Assembly: GCA_000499405.2 (NCBI GenBank) | Contig: HG738139.1 | Span: 5,418,616-5,482,615, forward strand | From: Onchocerca volvulus | Lineage: Eukaryota; Nematoda; Chromadorea; Rhabditida; Onchocercidae | Length of the DNA stretch: 64,000 nt | Reading direction: 5' to 3' | Part shown: positions 10,782-24,631 of the stretch, one piece after another | Position numbering within the stretch: position 1 is the first letter of the stretch | How the letters are laid out: every line of letters starts with the position of its first letter | Program-made: the position numbers and the translations under genes | Notes under the pieces: generated by a model | Seen by the model: only the letters and a program-made list of their open reading frames with translations | What the model was told of the DNA's origin: nothing | Databases searched by the model: none

Positions 10782-13700
10782 ATGGAATTGCCTGAGGAGG
10801 AAGCAGATGCAGATGTCACTGCTGGTGCATCTTTCACTCTACATGGCAATTTTAAAAGTAAGTTGAAATTTTGCTCCTAATTCAGATGTATTTTGCTCCT
10901 AATTCAGATGTATTATAACCTAATTCAGATGTAACAATGTGAGCTAATGAGATTTTTAGAATTTTCATACACTTTAATGGTAAAAAAAAAAAAAAGAAAA
11001 AATAACCAAAAAAAAATATATGAGAAATTTATTATAATACTACTTTGAACGCTTAATAAAACGACGCCAATTGATTTCATTGAAATTCGAATTTATTCTT
11101 TTATGTGGTCCTGTACTTTTCACATATCTCAGTATTTGCTCGTGCAGTTTTGGCGTTGAATCGTGTCGGCAATGAATTATACATGGAACCAAATAATTTC
11201 GGTGTAAGTTTATTGAAAATCTCAAAAAAGCAAAGTGATGATTGAAATTTTAATGTCAAATGGGTGAAATTAAAATTTTAAAGTGAAGAAAGTCAGTCAT
11301 GGATTGATTGCTAAACTAGTGTTTCAGCTTGTTTTGCGATCGTTAAGCTGTTCGAAATCAGCCTTTGGTACTTTTATGTTTTCTAAATCATTCTTCAGCG
11401 AATGTGATGTGTTGCGACTTGATTCCAATGCTTACAATGTCTGCCGAATTCCAATGAAGGTTGTTTGATTTTACTTTTCTGAGCAAATGAATAGGTGATT
11501 TCTTCATAATTTTGGTAAGCTCAGTTTCAGTTTTTACGAAATTTATTAGTGATGCCTTTTTTTTTTTTCTTCATAGTTTACTATTTAGTGTGCATTGTCG
11601 GCCTTCAAATGTGTAAAAAATTCTGAAAAAGCAGTTCTTTCGTGTCAACTTTATCTCAATCCTCGGGCTGATTCCATGCTTATTCAACTCACACACACCT
11701 ATGGTTTGTCAGATATTTATCTTGATTAGCAATATTCAATGATTTTCATGTACTGTTCCATTCTTCACCATATGTTATGCTTCATATATGGCAAAAAGTT
11801 AAAAGTTATTTTGATTATTTTAGATATAAATCAAAAAATGATATCACAGTTACATTTAACAATTTCATGATCTATCAATAGTATTTCAGATGTCATTAGA
11901 AATCATGAAATACCATTCTTCGAGTGTACCACTATGTTTCGAACTGTTGTTGATAAAGCAAATTTAAATAATTGTTTTGTGATACAAGCAAGGTTATTTG
12001 TTTTCGATTTATAAGAGTTGATATTACGGTCGATTATTAGCTCTTTATACAAATTTTTTGCCAATTTAGATAGTTTCGGAAAATTTCTTTTTGTTTAGAT
12101 CGTTGCTCGAAATGTTCAATCGAATGCACCATAACACGGCTGAAATTTTAATTGATGCTAAAACTGAAGAAATATCATTCAGAAATTATATTACACACGA
12201 GCAAGGTTGTTTTCAATTTATTTATTCCACTGTTAACTATACTGCAACCGTTTCATGCAGAATAATAGCTTAAATTTCGGTTACATGCTTTTCATTTTTA
12301 CTAAAACTTTCAATTTAAAAAATTTTTCATATTTCTTTTCTTCTCTTTAAGCTGCTAAACATTACTTCATGTAGTATTTATTATCAAAACTCCATTTTCT
12401 TACCTAGCTCCAATTTCATTTAATTCCAGTCTTAATTCTATCAAATCTTCAGTTTTCAATTAATTAATATGTTACAGATAGAGATACGGTTATGAAAACT
12501 GAAGGAAAAATTCCAATTGCTGAATTTAAGAGGTACAGTGTTCAACGACCAGCCGAAATTACCGTGAATTTGAAGGAACTGAAAGCTATTGTAAATTTTG
12601 CTGACGTTCACCAATCACTTGTCAGCATTTATTTCGATCAACCAGGAATGTAGGCTTAAATCATATTTTTATATCTTTAAATATAAAGTTATTATGAGGC
12701 AAGGGTTGTTAATGAAAAAGTTAAAGAGGCAAGGAATAAAAATGAAAGTATGACAAAATATTATATAAAGAAATTTTTAGACCCATAGTAATAGCTTTGG
12801 AAGATGATGTGAACTACACAGCTGAAGTAATACTTGCAACAGCTGTGGACGATCCCGGAAGTTATGTGAGTCCTGAAGTTCCCGTCGAAATTGTCCATGT
12901 CCCAACTGACGAAGGACAGCTTAAACGGAAGCATAGTCAATCTTCATCAAATCCGCATCTTTCAAGAAATTTGCTAGAAGATTCTGTGGTTACAAGGAAA
13001 CGAATCACTGTGATATCAAATGTCAAAAGTAGTGATATGAAGGAATCGTCCAGTGAAATGAGGAACATGGATTTTGTTATCGGTCCACCATACGCAACGT
13101 CTTCTCCCACCAGGTAACAGATTATGTTTCTTGGAATTTGTTATTTTCAATACACTTCCGAAGGTAAGAAGAAGGAATTATGAACTTGAGAAATAGTATT
13201 TTTCTTTTTTTTTTTCTTCAAATCACTTAATTTTAATGTCACATTTCCCTTTATTCAGGACACATTTTAGTACTTGACGTTTAGTTTTTGTATAAGTTAT
13301 TATTTATTCTGCAATATATTGTTCTTTAGTTTTATTATCTAGCATTTTATAGCGAAATACGATCGGAAAAACGAGAAGATGGCACATTGGCAGAAAATCT
13401 AAAATTGCAGGACGATGCGGTGGACATTGGGAACAATGTGGCAGAAACTTCGAGAACAAATGTTAATAATGTTGGAAGATTAGGATCAGAAAGTCCGCCT
13501 TCTCGAGGTTCAGCTGTAAGTTTTTGTTTGCTGGTTCATAACCTTTTCCTCATCATAAAAGTTTTCCTTTTATCTGAGCAATTTTGATGTTTATTCATTG
13601 GTTATGAATATTGCCTAAATTGCATCATTACTTGCACAAAATAATATTCCACCTGCACAAATTATTTTTTCAGTTATTTCGCTATTTATTTTCGACCGAT

Positions 13701-13829
13701 GAGCCAACATTTGATTCAGCAGAATTTTCCCGCGATGCAGAAATTTTGGCTTCAGATTCAGCTTCAGAAACTTCAGATCCACGCCCTGAGCAATATATCT
13801 TTGATTCTGATTCAGAACGCAATATTTAA
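10782..13829 (+). CDS. hpr-9: RAD9 homologue, 9-1-1 checkpoint clamp subunit
   Basis: Ten exons: 10782-10857, 11133-11203, 11328-11459, 11589-11703, 11890-11992, 12099-12205, 12478-12649, 12781-13113, 13353-13515 and 13674-13829 (TAA). All phases match and total 475 aa; human RAD9A is 391. RAD9 joins HUS1 and RAD1 in a PCNA-like ring loaded at damaged DNA to activate the ATR checkpoint. The PCNA-like region, about residues 17-285, carries the family landmarks: ARAVLALNRVGNELYMEP, then LVLRSLSCSKSAFGTFMFS, MKCALSAFKC, VNLKELKAIVNFAD and VSIYFDQPGIPIVIALED. The tail after about 285 is Ser/Asp/Glu-rich, as in RAD9 phospho-tails, and ends in LFSTDEPTFD, resembling the vertebrate F-x-S-L-F-F motif. 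The N-terminus is about 16 residues longer than in vertebrates. The name hpr-9 follows C. elegans usage. Confidence 0.93.
10869..10933 (+). repeat. 22-bp tandem repeat in RAD9 intron 1
   Basis: TTTTGCTCCTAATTCAGATG(TA) occurs at 10869-10890 and 10891-10912, with a degenerate third copy to 10933. Each copy carries AATTCAG, which resembles a nematode 3' splice site, close after the exon 1 donor. Confidence 0.85.
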
Positions 13830-15601
13830 TGTCCATGTTTGTTCATATCATATTTGAAAGCTTTGAGAAAATGATCTCTCATAAAATGCATTTCTTGAAC
13901 ATCTGTTTGTAATAGGGTAGATCATCATTTCATGATTTAATTAATATTTAAAATTAATGTTCTGCGAAACTGTATTAATTCAATTCATTTAAAAATAAAT
14001 AAATGAAAATTCAGTCTCAGTTCCAGTTGTTATACTTATGTGATTTTTTCAAATGTTTTATTGTTCTTTAAATTACTCAATTTAAATCTATATCTTATCA
14101 TTCAAACTTTTTTTTGCGATCGAACTTCCTATGTACTTAAGACATTTGTACATATGTATAAATCACTATCGGTTTATCTTTTTTATAATTTCTCCCACAT
14201 TTAATATATTACTTTTTTAATCATTTTGCTTTAATTTCTATTTTATTTGATAATTGTTTCATTTACCTTCATTTCACTACTTCGTTTTTTCGTCTATATT
14301 ATTGAACTTTTAGAGCGAATGAAAAACAAAATTTTTTATTGAATCGAAAAATGGGATATGGAAAGTTAATTGATTCTATGAAATAATTTTCGGAGTTAAA
14401 TATTTCGATTGTATGATTTATTTTGAATTAAATATATATTATTATCGAATTGCCATATTGAATATTTTCCTGCAATAAAATGGAGGAAATGGTACGGATG
14501 CATGAAAAAAGTATGAATGATTTCGTTGTATATGTGTAGTTGAGGATAAATTTAGTTTAAGAAAGATTTAATGTTCCAGTCCTTTTTCTCGCTCGAATCA
14601 ATTTCTCGTTTCTTTTCCTCATTGGAATAAAGACTAGGTTGCATACAATTTATATATTTTCGTCAGCTGAAAAATTTTTGCAGCTAGTTATATTATGTAT
14701 TGTTTGTTGAAAGGTGATGACGTGTGTGACAGCAATGACAACTTATTTGTATTTGTTTAAGTGCTTAGGAGCTTTTCGAGAACTGGAAGGATATTTTTGC
14801 ATTTCTAATGAAGAAATTCTGCATACAATTTTTTATAAACCAGGAGTTTTTGCAAAATTCTTTAACTGTGGTCATCTTCAAGAGCTAAAAAGTGACGTAA
14901 AAGAGATTGTTTGATCCTCTGAAACATTTAATTACTCCCTCATTAAAATGAAATTTCTGAGCAAAATGGAAATATAATGTGTTGAGAGAGACGGAATGAA
15001 AAGTAAAACTGTAATCATTGATCTGAAACCAAAAATGGGAACAAATACGGAAGTTCTGATTCTTTAGATCTCTCCTTTCACAAAAGTCATTCGTTGCAGT
15101 CCCTGTTTACATAAACATACAGTATTCCTTGTAAATTTAGTTGGTGTGTATGCACAATTGTTCTTGAATCATAACTGATCTTGTACTATCAGCTGTTACT
15201 GATGCTGTTTTATTGGAATTAATGAGAATATTTTGATAGAATTGCGAGCAGAAATCATCCATCATTTAAGAATTAGGCCAGCCAATGCGAACTATGTGTT
15301 TCGAGCATGCTAGGCAAGTTGATTTCTTGTAGAGCATAATTCTATCAATTTGTCAGGTTAAGCGTTGCTTTCGAAGTCTCATCTGTTACAACTTCTCTGC
15401 AATGATTAGCTCTTATTATTAACAGGAATCTTGATCAAGAGTTATTCAATCAGTTATTACAGTTCTTCATTCATTGTATTATATATATATTTTTTTAGAA
15501 TAGTAATTAGTAAAAGTAGAAGAACTTCCTTAGCATTCGATACTGCTTTTGCGATGAATGATATCACTCCATCTTTTACACAGTTGGAAATCAACACGTC
15601 G

Positions 15602-15678
15602 TAGTCTAATCAATAAATGGATTAAAATAATGGAAGTCACTCAACCCCATTATTTTAATCCATTTGTTGATTAGACTA
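15602..15678. repeat. 32-bp near-perfect inverted repeat (hairpin)
   Basis: The left arm 15602-15633 (starting TAGTCTAATCAATAAATGG) and right arm 15647-15678 are reverse complements over 32 positions with a single T/G mismatch, around a 13-nt loop. As RNA this would be a 32-bp stem with one G-U wobble. The size would suit a microRNA precursor or a small foldback element. It stands in non-coding DNA and either strand could be the transcript. Confidence 0.85.
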
Positions 15679-16800
15679 TTTTAACAAATATACAGAAAAG
15701 ATTGAAATTGAAAGATTCGAAGAATATGATTTCAATCGATTAGGATTTTACTAGCCATTAAAAGAGATGAAGAAGTAGAAAGGGAACTAAAAAGTACTTC
15801 AAACTTCAATATTAACTCTGGAAAGATTATCCAATGAGGAAATAGGGGCAATGGAATTTGCGATAGCTAGACAATTGATTGGAATGATAAAGAAACAGGC
15901 AATGTTCGACGAAATGCTACTTGAAAACTGCTTTATTGCAATAGAAAGAGAATTGTCTTTTTTTTTTTTTTCTTTTGAGTTTGTATGACTTCATTCTTCA
16001 TGTAAATTTTGTATTTTGATCCATTTATTTTGATATTTTAACGGAATTTCGTTGCATTTATTAAATTAAAACAAATCTGTAATATTAAGAATTCATGGTA
16101 ATAATAAGAATATACTTCTTTTTTGTTTTCAATGTTTGATTTTTTGAAATGTATTATAGCTACATTAAAGTTACACATATGTAAAATAATTTATGTTCTA
16201 CTAAGTTTTTTTTTTCTTTTTTTTGGGACGAATTATAGATATACATGTTTACACGTGATCGGCGATAAGAACATGGAAACTCGGATAACAGCAAGTACAT
16301 TTCGGTCGCAGAGCGATTGATGATTATTTGGTAAGCTGATTTTCCACTGAATTTTGAAGGTTTTCGTTTTCAATTTAGTAATTGAATTTTGATTGAAATG
16401 CGTAAAAACACAACTTGTTAAACTTCCTTTCCACAACCGTATCTAACACTCAACATTCGTGTTAGCATAAACAGAAATATTTATGCAACTAAGAGATGAA
16501 AACATTTCACGAGAAAAATAAACTGGCTGCGTTAATTATAGTTTCTCCTCGTTTTTTCTTTGCCTTTTTTGGGTGTGTTTGCCCAGCTATAATTTGCTTT
16601 TTCTTCTTGAGTCGACTGGTTGACTTTAACGAATTGGTGCTTATTTCTATGTCTTTATTTTTAAGAGTTTGTTTTTTTCAAAGTAGTTTTTCACTCTTTT
16701 GGACTTTTTGTATGATAGAAGTGAGATATTAAGCCTCACTTTTTTTGATGGCTAGTAAACTATGGCATTCGTATTTTTCCAAAAAAGGAAGTTCCAAAAA

Positions 16801-16860
16801 TTTTATAAATGTTTGCGAATTTTCCATAAATGTTTCTAGAATTTTATAAATGTCTGCGTA
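16801..16860. repeat. Degenerate tandem repeat, unit about 20 bp
   Basis: Three copies related to TTTTATAAATGTTTGCGAA at 16801-16819, 16820-16841 and 16842-16860. No function is apparent. Confidence 0.6.
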
Positions 16861-18541
16861 AATGTTAGAAATGTCAAATGTGCGACAAAGGAATAAATGT
16901 AATTTAGTTTACAATTTTTGTTAGATTCACTTTAGAGGACCATTGGTTTATATTATGGTGTACTCCTTTTGTAATCTCAAGAGGTCTGAGATTTTTTTTT
17001 TTTTTTTTATTCAGATGGGAGAAAGAAGTTTCATGAATCTTATGTGAAGACTGTTTAAAGATGTGACATGAGGAATGTAACTGCGCTGTTAAATTTCTTT
17101 CTTTTTCAATAAGAAACGGAACAAATGGGACATTTATTTCATTGAGAAGTTCAAGATTGAGCGATGAATAGATAATGATATTTGAATAGTTGAACAGCTT
17201 TTTAATGAACAAGCGGCATTCGTAAATGGAATAGCTCAATAATTCCTTTAATATCAATATTTTTTGCAAGTAGTTTTTTTGATGAATAATTAGGAATTGA
17301 AATTTTGTTAGATTAAAGCAGTTAGTAAGGACTCTTTTAGTAGCGATATTCTATTCCATTATGTTACTCAAAAGCAATTTTGCTTGCAGCATTTTTTTTT
17401 TTTTAGCTGCCTTAAATGGCTATTTATAAATTGAATAACCGTTATTGTGACTGAATTAAAAGTTTATTTTCTGCAAGATTTTTTAAGGAAAAAATTTAAC
17501 ATACCTCACGTGCAAATATTTCGCTTCATTTTGTTTGGTAAAAAATCTAAAGGACAGAAAACAATTATTGTTTTAATAATTCGTTGTATGAACGAAATAT
17601 AATATCCATAGATAATGGCTGTGTATTAGAGGAAGAGGAAAATAATATATATTTACATTTCTCTTAGATAGCTTGGTGGGAATGAGACTTATTATTTTTT
17701 CTTTTTTTTTTACTATTTTATTATTGTCCTTTATCCATTTACGTAATTTAGTATTATACTATTCTTTTCGTTGGAAGGAAAAGTATAATTAAGTTTTGCA
17801 AGCAATTATATTACTGTTGTAATAATAATCGTATTGTTTACATTGCACAGTCTGAATTGGTTCAGAAAGCATTATGATTGTGCATCTGTCGAAATTGATC
17901 AGTTAATCCATAACTGCTAGTTTTTTTAAATAAACAGGATTAAGTAATTTGGAAAAACTAACTGTTTCACTTATATAGCACAATGCAAATGGTGAAAGCG
18001 TGCCGCTAAGTACAGTGATAATTATGATGTATATTCCATGAAATACCTCAGTGTTTTTTTATATTAACAATAGTAGATGAATTTTTTTTCTTAAGTCCTT
18101 TACCCACTGAAGTGTGTTAGCATTTTATGGAAAGGACTAATTGGTTATTTAGTGCTAAAGAATGGGTTTGTGCAATGAATTCTATAAGAAGTGAAATAAA
18201 TCGTGAAATGCATTTTCTTCATAGTTACAGTGGTCCATGATAAGTTATTTTGACATTATGTAACATGGAATAAGTTTAGAAAACATCTTTGCTATGCATT
18301 ATCGAGTGATAGTACTTGTCATATTGGTTGTGATAATAGATCAATATTGCTGTCACTACCAGTGTCATGAGTGTGATCATTTAATGGTTCTTTTCCGATA
18401 ATTGCTAATTGAGTTGAGAGAATACATTATTTGGTGACAAAATCTACTATGCAGTCACAATTAATACATCGCTTTAACTAACTGTCAATTGTAACTTGTG
18501 ATTATAGCTAGTGGTTGAAATTTATCGTGGTATATGTTACC

Positions 18542-18730
18542 ATGTTATTGTCACCATTGTTGTCACTTGTTTTGCTTGCATATCAGCCAGTATTGGAGAA
18601 GAGGAAAAGAGTGAAGGAAGCAGAAAAGAGAATGTGTTGTGATGTGTCGTTACCAGCTGCGGCTCCCGAGGGGTTCAACAAACGAATTTTTCAATTTAAT
18701 ACACGGTTAGTTACCAGTCAGTCAGCATAG
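18542..18730 (+). CDS. Possible small secreted protein with dibasic sites
   Basis: From ATG 18542 a 62-aa frame begins MLLSPLLSLVLLAYQ, which resembles a signal peptide (hydrophobic core, small residues). It is followed by EKRKRVKEAEKRMCCDVSL, a Pro/Ala stretch, and GFNKRIFQFNTR before the stop. Three dibasic KR sites would free short peptides if this were a prohormone. The local composition is less AT-rich than the flanks. No family is recognised. Without expression data this may be a chance ORF. Confidence 0.25.
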   Translation: MLLSPLLSLVLLAYQPVLEKRKRVKEAEKRMCCDVSLPAAAPEGFNKRIFQFNTRLVTSQSA

Positions 18731-20229
18731 AGAGAATGGAAGGAAGGGTGAGCAAAGGGGAAAAATGTGAGCTACTGCAGTTGTATCATAGAAGTATGTA
18801 CTGCTGGTGGCATCCAAACTTCCCGATATCATCGAAATCAACCCTTTCTCTATCTCCGCTTCCTCTTCCGCCTATTCTTCTTGACATTTTTCTCGATATG
18901 TTCAGACTACACTTTATCTTTCTATCATTTTCGTCCTGATCGTCTCATTTGAATGAAATATGCCGAGAATGAGGACTGAGGAATTTTGATAAAAGGAAGG
19001 AATAAGGATTTGCAGTGGGTTAGAATCCTGCTCACATTCTTCACTTTTCAAATACCTGAAAAGTCATATATATAATCGATATATACATGTAATTTCGGAT
19101 ACTGTCAAATATATTCGATTCATTAGGTGAATGCCCGACGAATTAATGTGATGTATTATTTCTTTGACGATAACGCAACAACAGATTCGATCAAAGATTC
19201 ACCATGACCTTCTGGGGGAAAATTGCGATAGAAACCGTTGAAATTGTTTTGTTCGATTGCAGGAAGCCTCCTGAATGTCTATACAAACTGCTTAGAATTG
19301 TCCTTGTATCTCCCCTATGTTTAAAATCTTTCAGCAAATTAATTTTTCAAAAAAGGGAAAGAAAAAACTTCTGAGATTAGACATTCTTCCAGAAAATTTA
19401 ACCTAAAGGCAAAGATCAGGAAGAATGTCTTTTACGAGCAATTTTCCCTTTTTTTTTCCGAAAAATTGTTTCTTTTTTTTTTTCTTTTTGTTCTATTTCC
19501 ATTAAATCCAGTTCGTAATTTCCGTCCAATTTTTTTTATGATGGCTATGCTTTTTGGCTTTTCTGGGTGCATTTCAAATGGTAAGTGAAAGACAATCTGA
19601 TATTCCGAGTAAAATTGAGATGGATTCATGCAATATCGATACAGGAACGTCCATTTTGTCATAAGCTAAATGAAATTATTCAATCTTCTTTTATTTTTGA
19701 TGTATTTTGATCTTTTTTGTTGATCTTCATATTCGTCATTCATTTTCAGTTCAGAATTCTGGTTAATCCATTTGTTTGGCAGAGCATTAATGATAACTAA
19801 AATATTTGAAGCATACGTTGAAATTTTTTCTGAAAATTGCCTGATTTCAACATTTCTTTAATACAAAAAAAATCATACTTGAGATTATAATCACATTCGG
19901 AGGTAATGAAAAAATAAGTGGAATTAATAAAATGACTCAGAGTATTTTCCAGTATGTATGTACTTTTATGCCTATATTTTTGTGTAAAATGCATATGCAA
20001 TTTCTTTTTTTCTTTTTTATGTGTGTAAAATGCTAGAACAGAAAGAGGATTATAAATCTATTTAGCAGCGCACTACTGAAAAAAGGGCCGAATATATATT
20101 TAATAAAATTTATTGAAAGCTTTGACATCATTTGACATGTTAATTAAAAGTGTATTTATATATACTTGCAGTTTTCCCTAAAGTTATCGAATTGGAGATT
20201 GCTCAAATATCAGATGATAACATTGATGT

Positions 20230-21776
20230 ATGGATACACAGTGGAATATATATAGTCAACTAGCATTACTGGAACAAGCTGTGCAGAAATATTTGGAAAG
20301 TGCATTGAATAGTGGGGTAATGGCTGCTAATAGTTTGTTAGTTTGATACCATAGATATTGATATAAAAATTTTGAATCATAGATAATTTGCATAGAAGTA
20401 TATTTGCGAATCGATTAGAGCAAATTAATTATTCATAGAAAGTAGCTGAATTTAAATATGTTTCTTTTTTGAAAACATACTTTATATCCTAAATTTAGTC
20501 GCTTGTGGGAATTTAATCTTATCTGCAAGCGAGACATCGTTACGTTTAAGTAATAGAACTATGAGTTTAAATCTCTTCCATTTGTCGATATTGGTGTCGA
20601 TGGTGATTGATTAATTGTGAAAAATCATTCTGTAGTTTATGTCCAATTTTTTTCCGGTTTTTCTCCTTTCTTTTTTTTTTTTTTTATTATTTTGAACCGC
20701 CGAGAGTTTTTTTCCTTTCATTTATATTTTCTTGAAAACGAATATCAAAGTCAAAGCTTGTTGAATGATTAGGATATTCAGTGTTGTCCTTTTTAGTTAT
20801 TTTTATAATCAGTTAGCTTAGTCCTTCATTCAACTCTTCTATCATTCAAAAATTTTATGAATCATTGTCTCGAATTGATTAAAAAAGTTGAATTATTTTT
20901 TCCTCTTTTCTCCTTTGGAGTTAATCTTTCTTTACGGAAAGGTTAGGAAAAAGCAAATATTGATAAATACGGTTGCTTCTTGAAAATAAAAAACTCGTAG
21001 ACTTCAAATGTATTTATTTTAATAAACTTCTGAACAATTTTTTCTCGATTTAACAATTTTGTAAATTTAATTTTAAATACGAAGAAGCATCAGTCTGTAA
21101 TCTTCGGCATTTTTTCTATTCAAATTTCGTTTTCTTGCTGAAATGATTGTAGACAAGATAGTGAGGACGAAATATTTCGCTTAAATTTTGTTGAAATGGA
21201 TGGAAGTAAGTTTCTTCTTCATGTTACTTGAAGCACTTTGATATGTCAAATTGAAATATTTATATTTTAATATTAAGAATTTTTGTATTCTGCTGAGATG
21301 AATAGGATGTGAAATACATTGACAGGAATTGTAAGATGTTTTGGGATATTATTTAGACCGTTTATTTGTTTGTTTTGCTACACACGTCAATTTTCTTTCT
21401 AATCTTATTGAACTACCTAATAACAACTGTTTTATGTCCTCAAAGAAAGAATGTCTAAGAAATCAGTTATTTGTAGATTTCAGGATGTAAAATATGACTG
21501 TTCATTAACTTGAATTAGATTCATTCATATAGAAGTTTCGTAAATTTAATGAAATAAAATCCGTTAGATTGATTCTGACAACTCATCCATATTTGTGTCT
21601 TCGAGTAACAAATATGATATCTAAGTATGTTTGTGAATCTTTATTGCTTATTAAATTATCAGAAATATTTCGAAGCGAATGAGAGTTTAGCAGCAGCTAT
21701 AAAGACTTATTCAAATCAATGTTCAGAATTCGAGAGTAATTTTTTTGCGGTGGGTTACCTAAATTTTCGATCATAA
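20230..21776 (+). CDS. Possible two-exon small helical protein
   Basis: Exon 1, 20230-20316, encodes 29 residues beginning MDTQWNIYSQLALLEQAVQK and ends GGG|GTAATG. Exon 2, 21663-21776, follows TTATCAG in matching phase 0 and encodes KYFEANESLAAAIKTYSNQ and onward to TAA, giving 66 aa in total. Both parts look like amphipathic helix of even composition, unlike the low-complexity frames around them. I do not recognise a family. The 1.35-kb intron is plausible for this genome. A further coding-like block at 21153-21206 (QDSEDEIFRLNFVEMDG) does not fit the phase. Confidence 0.28.
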
Positions 21777-24631
21777 ACATGGAACGGTGAGAATTAGAGT
21801 AGCATGAATGTTTCAAAGACATGTTTGATGATTTTGAGGTGGTCAAGCAGAAGTATATTCTTCATATATTTGACGATGAAATAAATTTGATTGAAATGAT
21901 TTTCGATCGCGATTTCGAAATCACTTCCGCGAAGCTCTAGTTTTTGTTTATTTCCAAATGATCATTTCATCAATAGTGTTCTGGTAACTTCCCCATCTAA
22001 CTTTTTCTCCATTCATCCATTTTTGATAATAAATATCACACATCTTTGGTTATGCTAAATTATTTAGATTTTTTACTAAACGTCCGATAAATTTTGTTCT
22101 GAATTATCCTGTTTTTTTCCAGTGATATATCATTAGAAAGTAATCTTAGGATTTGATGAGATATGCTATAATCTTTCTCCATTTATACGTACATTTTATT
22201 TCACTTCTGATTTTTTGATTTTTAGTTGACCTCACCTACTTCTTTTTCCAGATAAGTTAATGCTGATGAATTAATAAATTACGTTTTAGCATGAATTGCT
22301 TTAAAATTTAGTGAATCGTGCTTTTATCGTTAATTTGCAGCATAGGAATTTGATATCTTGACAGGAATAGAGAGATTCATTTTGCTTAAAAATTTTTATA
22401 ATGGATTTAATTTATTGTTTTAATATCTTTGCTGCCTCTACCAACAGTGAATAGTCATAAAGATTCTGCAGTTTGCTATCATTTCTAGATCTTCGTCAGT
22501 TTCTTATCATTGTTTCAATTTCACCATCATGTTTTACTCTCGAAATTTAAGAATTAGTGAAATATAGTCGAAATTATTGATTGGCTGAGACGATAGCTTA
22601 TTTTTATATTTCCATCTAGATAAGTTATTTCTTCAACTTAAAAGCATGCAAATTTAATTTATAGAATAAATTTTTTGTTATTTTGGAAATAATTTTAGGA
22701 AGTCTTGATTATATTTACTATAAGTTTATAAGTTAATAAAGATCAATGAATTACTCAAAAAGTTAGTCATGAAAAGTCTGATGAAAGGCATGTGTGAAAT
22801 TAGCCAGATTACCGAATTGTTTTTAGATTAAAAGAATCCAGTATATTCTTGTGAATTCATTATCATAGTATTGCATTGATATTATTGTTTTTGCACTTTT
22901 AAAAACTGTGAAAAAAAAAATCCTGTTACTTAGAACTTTTATTTTATTGATTTACTCGATTAGTTTAAAAAGATTTGGTGCGGATACGGTATAAGAATTT
23001 TCAAAGTTATGATTAACCATGTCATATGAATTCTGATAGAATCTGGAAGACGTTCTTTTTCCAGCTTTCTTATGATAGAAATTTTCAGTCGTTTCGGAAT
23101 TTAAAGGACAAATGAGGCATGATAGTTTGTTGGTTTCGGACTCACTGATCATTTTTTTCATCAAAAAAAAAAAAAAAACTTCATATATCTCTGAAAAAAT
23201 GAGTGGAAAATTGTATGAACAAGGTATATTATTGTTATCATTCATCATATTATCGTTTTCGCTTTAAGTTTACTTCAGTTCCCTTCTAGATCAAAAATTA
23301 TTCGTTTTGTGACAGATTTTCAAAATATCATTAAAACTTATTTCGGATTTGTCGGGAATTCTAAAATAAAGGGTTAGTCCCCTCATCTTCAAGATAATTC
23401 GTTTAGATGCAGCAAAAATGTAAATTGTATCTTAATCGGAAATCCAAGACATTCTGCAGTCGAGTACTTGTTTTATTTAAATCTTTTAATCTATTGACGA
23501 TGATAGATAAGCCAGATTTATTAGTTTCATTTTTTGTAACTTTACATTTTTTACGAGCTTATAATTCAAAGTTGATGTATTCGTCTCGAATTCACAAACA
23601 TTACTTTCAGGTTTTCATCGTAAATGGTTTTTAATATCTTTTTCATTTTCACTCATTTAGTTGATTTATTGTCATACCAAATGAAATCTTGAAAAACTGA
23701 AAATCGTCTTGTCTTGCAAAAAATGTAAGTTGATCGAAGGTTGTATTTTATATATGGTATTAAATGAGAGTCATACAATTTACTGAAACCGAAATAAGTG
23801 GATTAGGAAGAAGAAAATGTAGTTGTTAAAACATTAATTCCATTTAACTGCAGTCATATAAGTTAAATCAAAAAGCTCTTTATAATCTGTGGAAATTGAA
23901 ATAAATCATCTCTAGCCACGGAGCCTGGAATTTTTGGGAACAGGTCTGAAATATCATCGAAAAAAGCATTGTGCAGGTTTTGTATTTTGCAAGTTTGATT
24001 ACGACAAAATCTTACTAGCGATATTTATTTGTGAATTTCAAATGTTTTTAGAACAGATTTTCGTTTGTTCTCGTTAATAGTCGATGCGAGAATAGTAATG
24101 TCTATACTATCTATGTCTACATGTTTGTATGTATGTCGAGATTGCTGGCAAAACAAATTAATTGGATTGGAATAAGATGGCATTCTTTCCATCTTTTCAT
24201 TTTCTATCTTTTACGTTGCATTCATTGTCACTATTAAGCTTGGTCTATAATGTGTTTATATTTCGCACTTAAGATCCAATCAATTAAATTGGCAGGATTC
24301 GAGCTTTTTCAGACATTATTAGCTTCATTTTCTCTTCTGGTCCTATTATCGTTCATTCTTCCTTAATTCTTGGCATTGCCTATCATCTTTCAATGCATTT
24401 CAAAGCGCTATTCAATGTTGAAATTGAAAAAAAATTTCATAGGATTTTTATTTTTTTCAGATTAACGATCGAATATTGATAACATCAATAGCTACAATTG
24501 CGTAGTGCTCACTTTGTGATTATATTTCATTCCGACGTATTACTAAATCCCGTTATAATTTTTTCTTTGAGTTAAGTTCTCATCAAACTGCAATCATTGG
24601 TTTTATTCAAGAAATAGAGCGATTTGCAACA

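Larger units (their letters stand above)
13830..24631. other. Long gene-poor interval
   Basis: About 10.8 kb between RAD9 and lis-1 without a recognisable gene. It holds a strong 32-bp hairpin (15602-15678), a short tandem repeat at 16801-16860, homopolymer T tracts (for example 16991-17009) and two speculative small genes, listed separately, at 18542-18730 and 20230-21776. Other open frames here look like random AT-rich translation. Confidence 0.45.

Noticed and set aside
14714..14914. 66-aa plus frame
   Set aside because: No signal peptide, domain, splice support or poly(A) context; likely chance.
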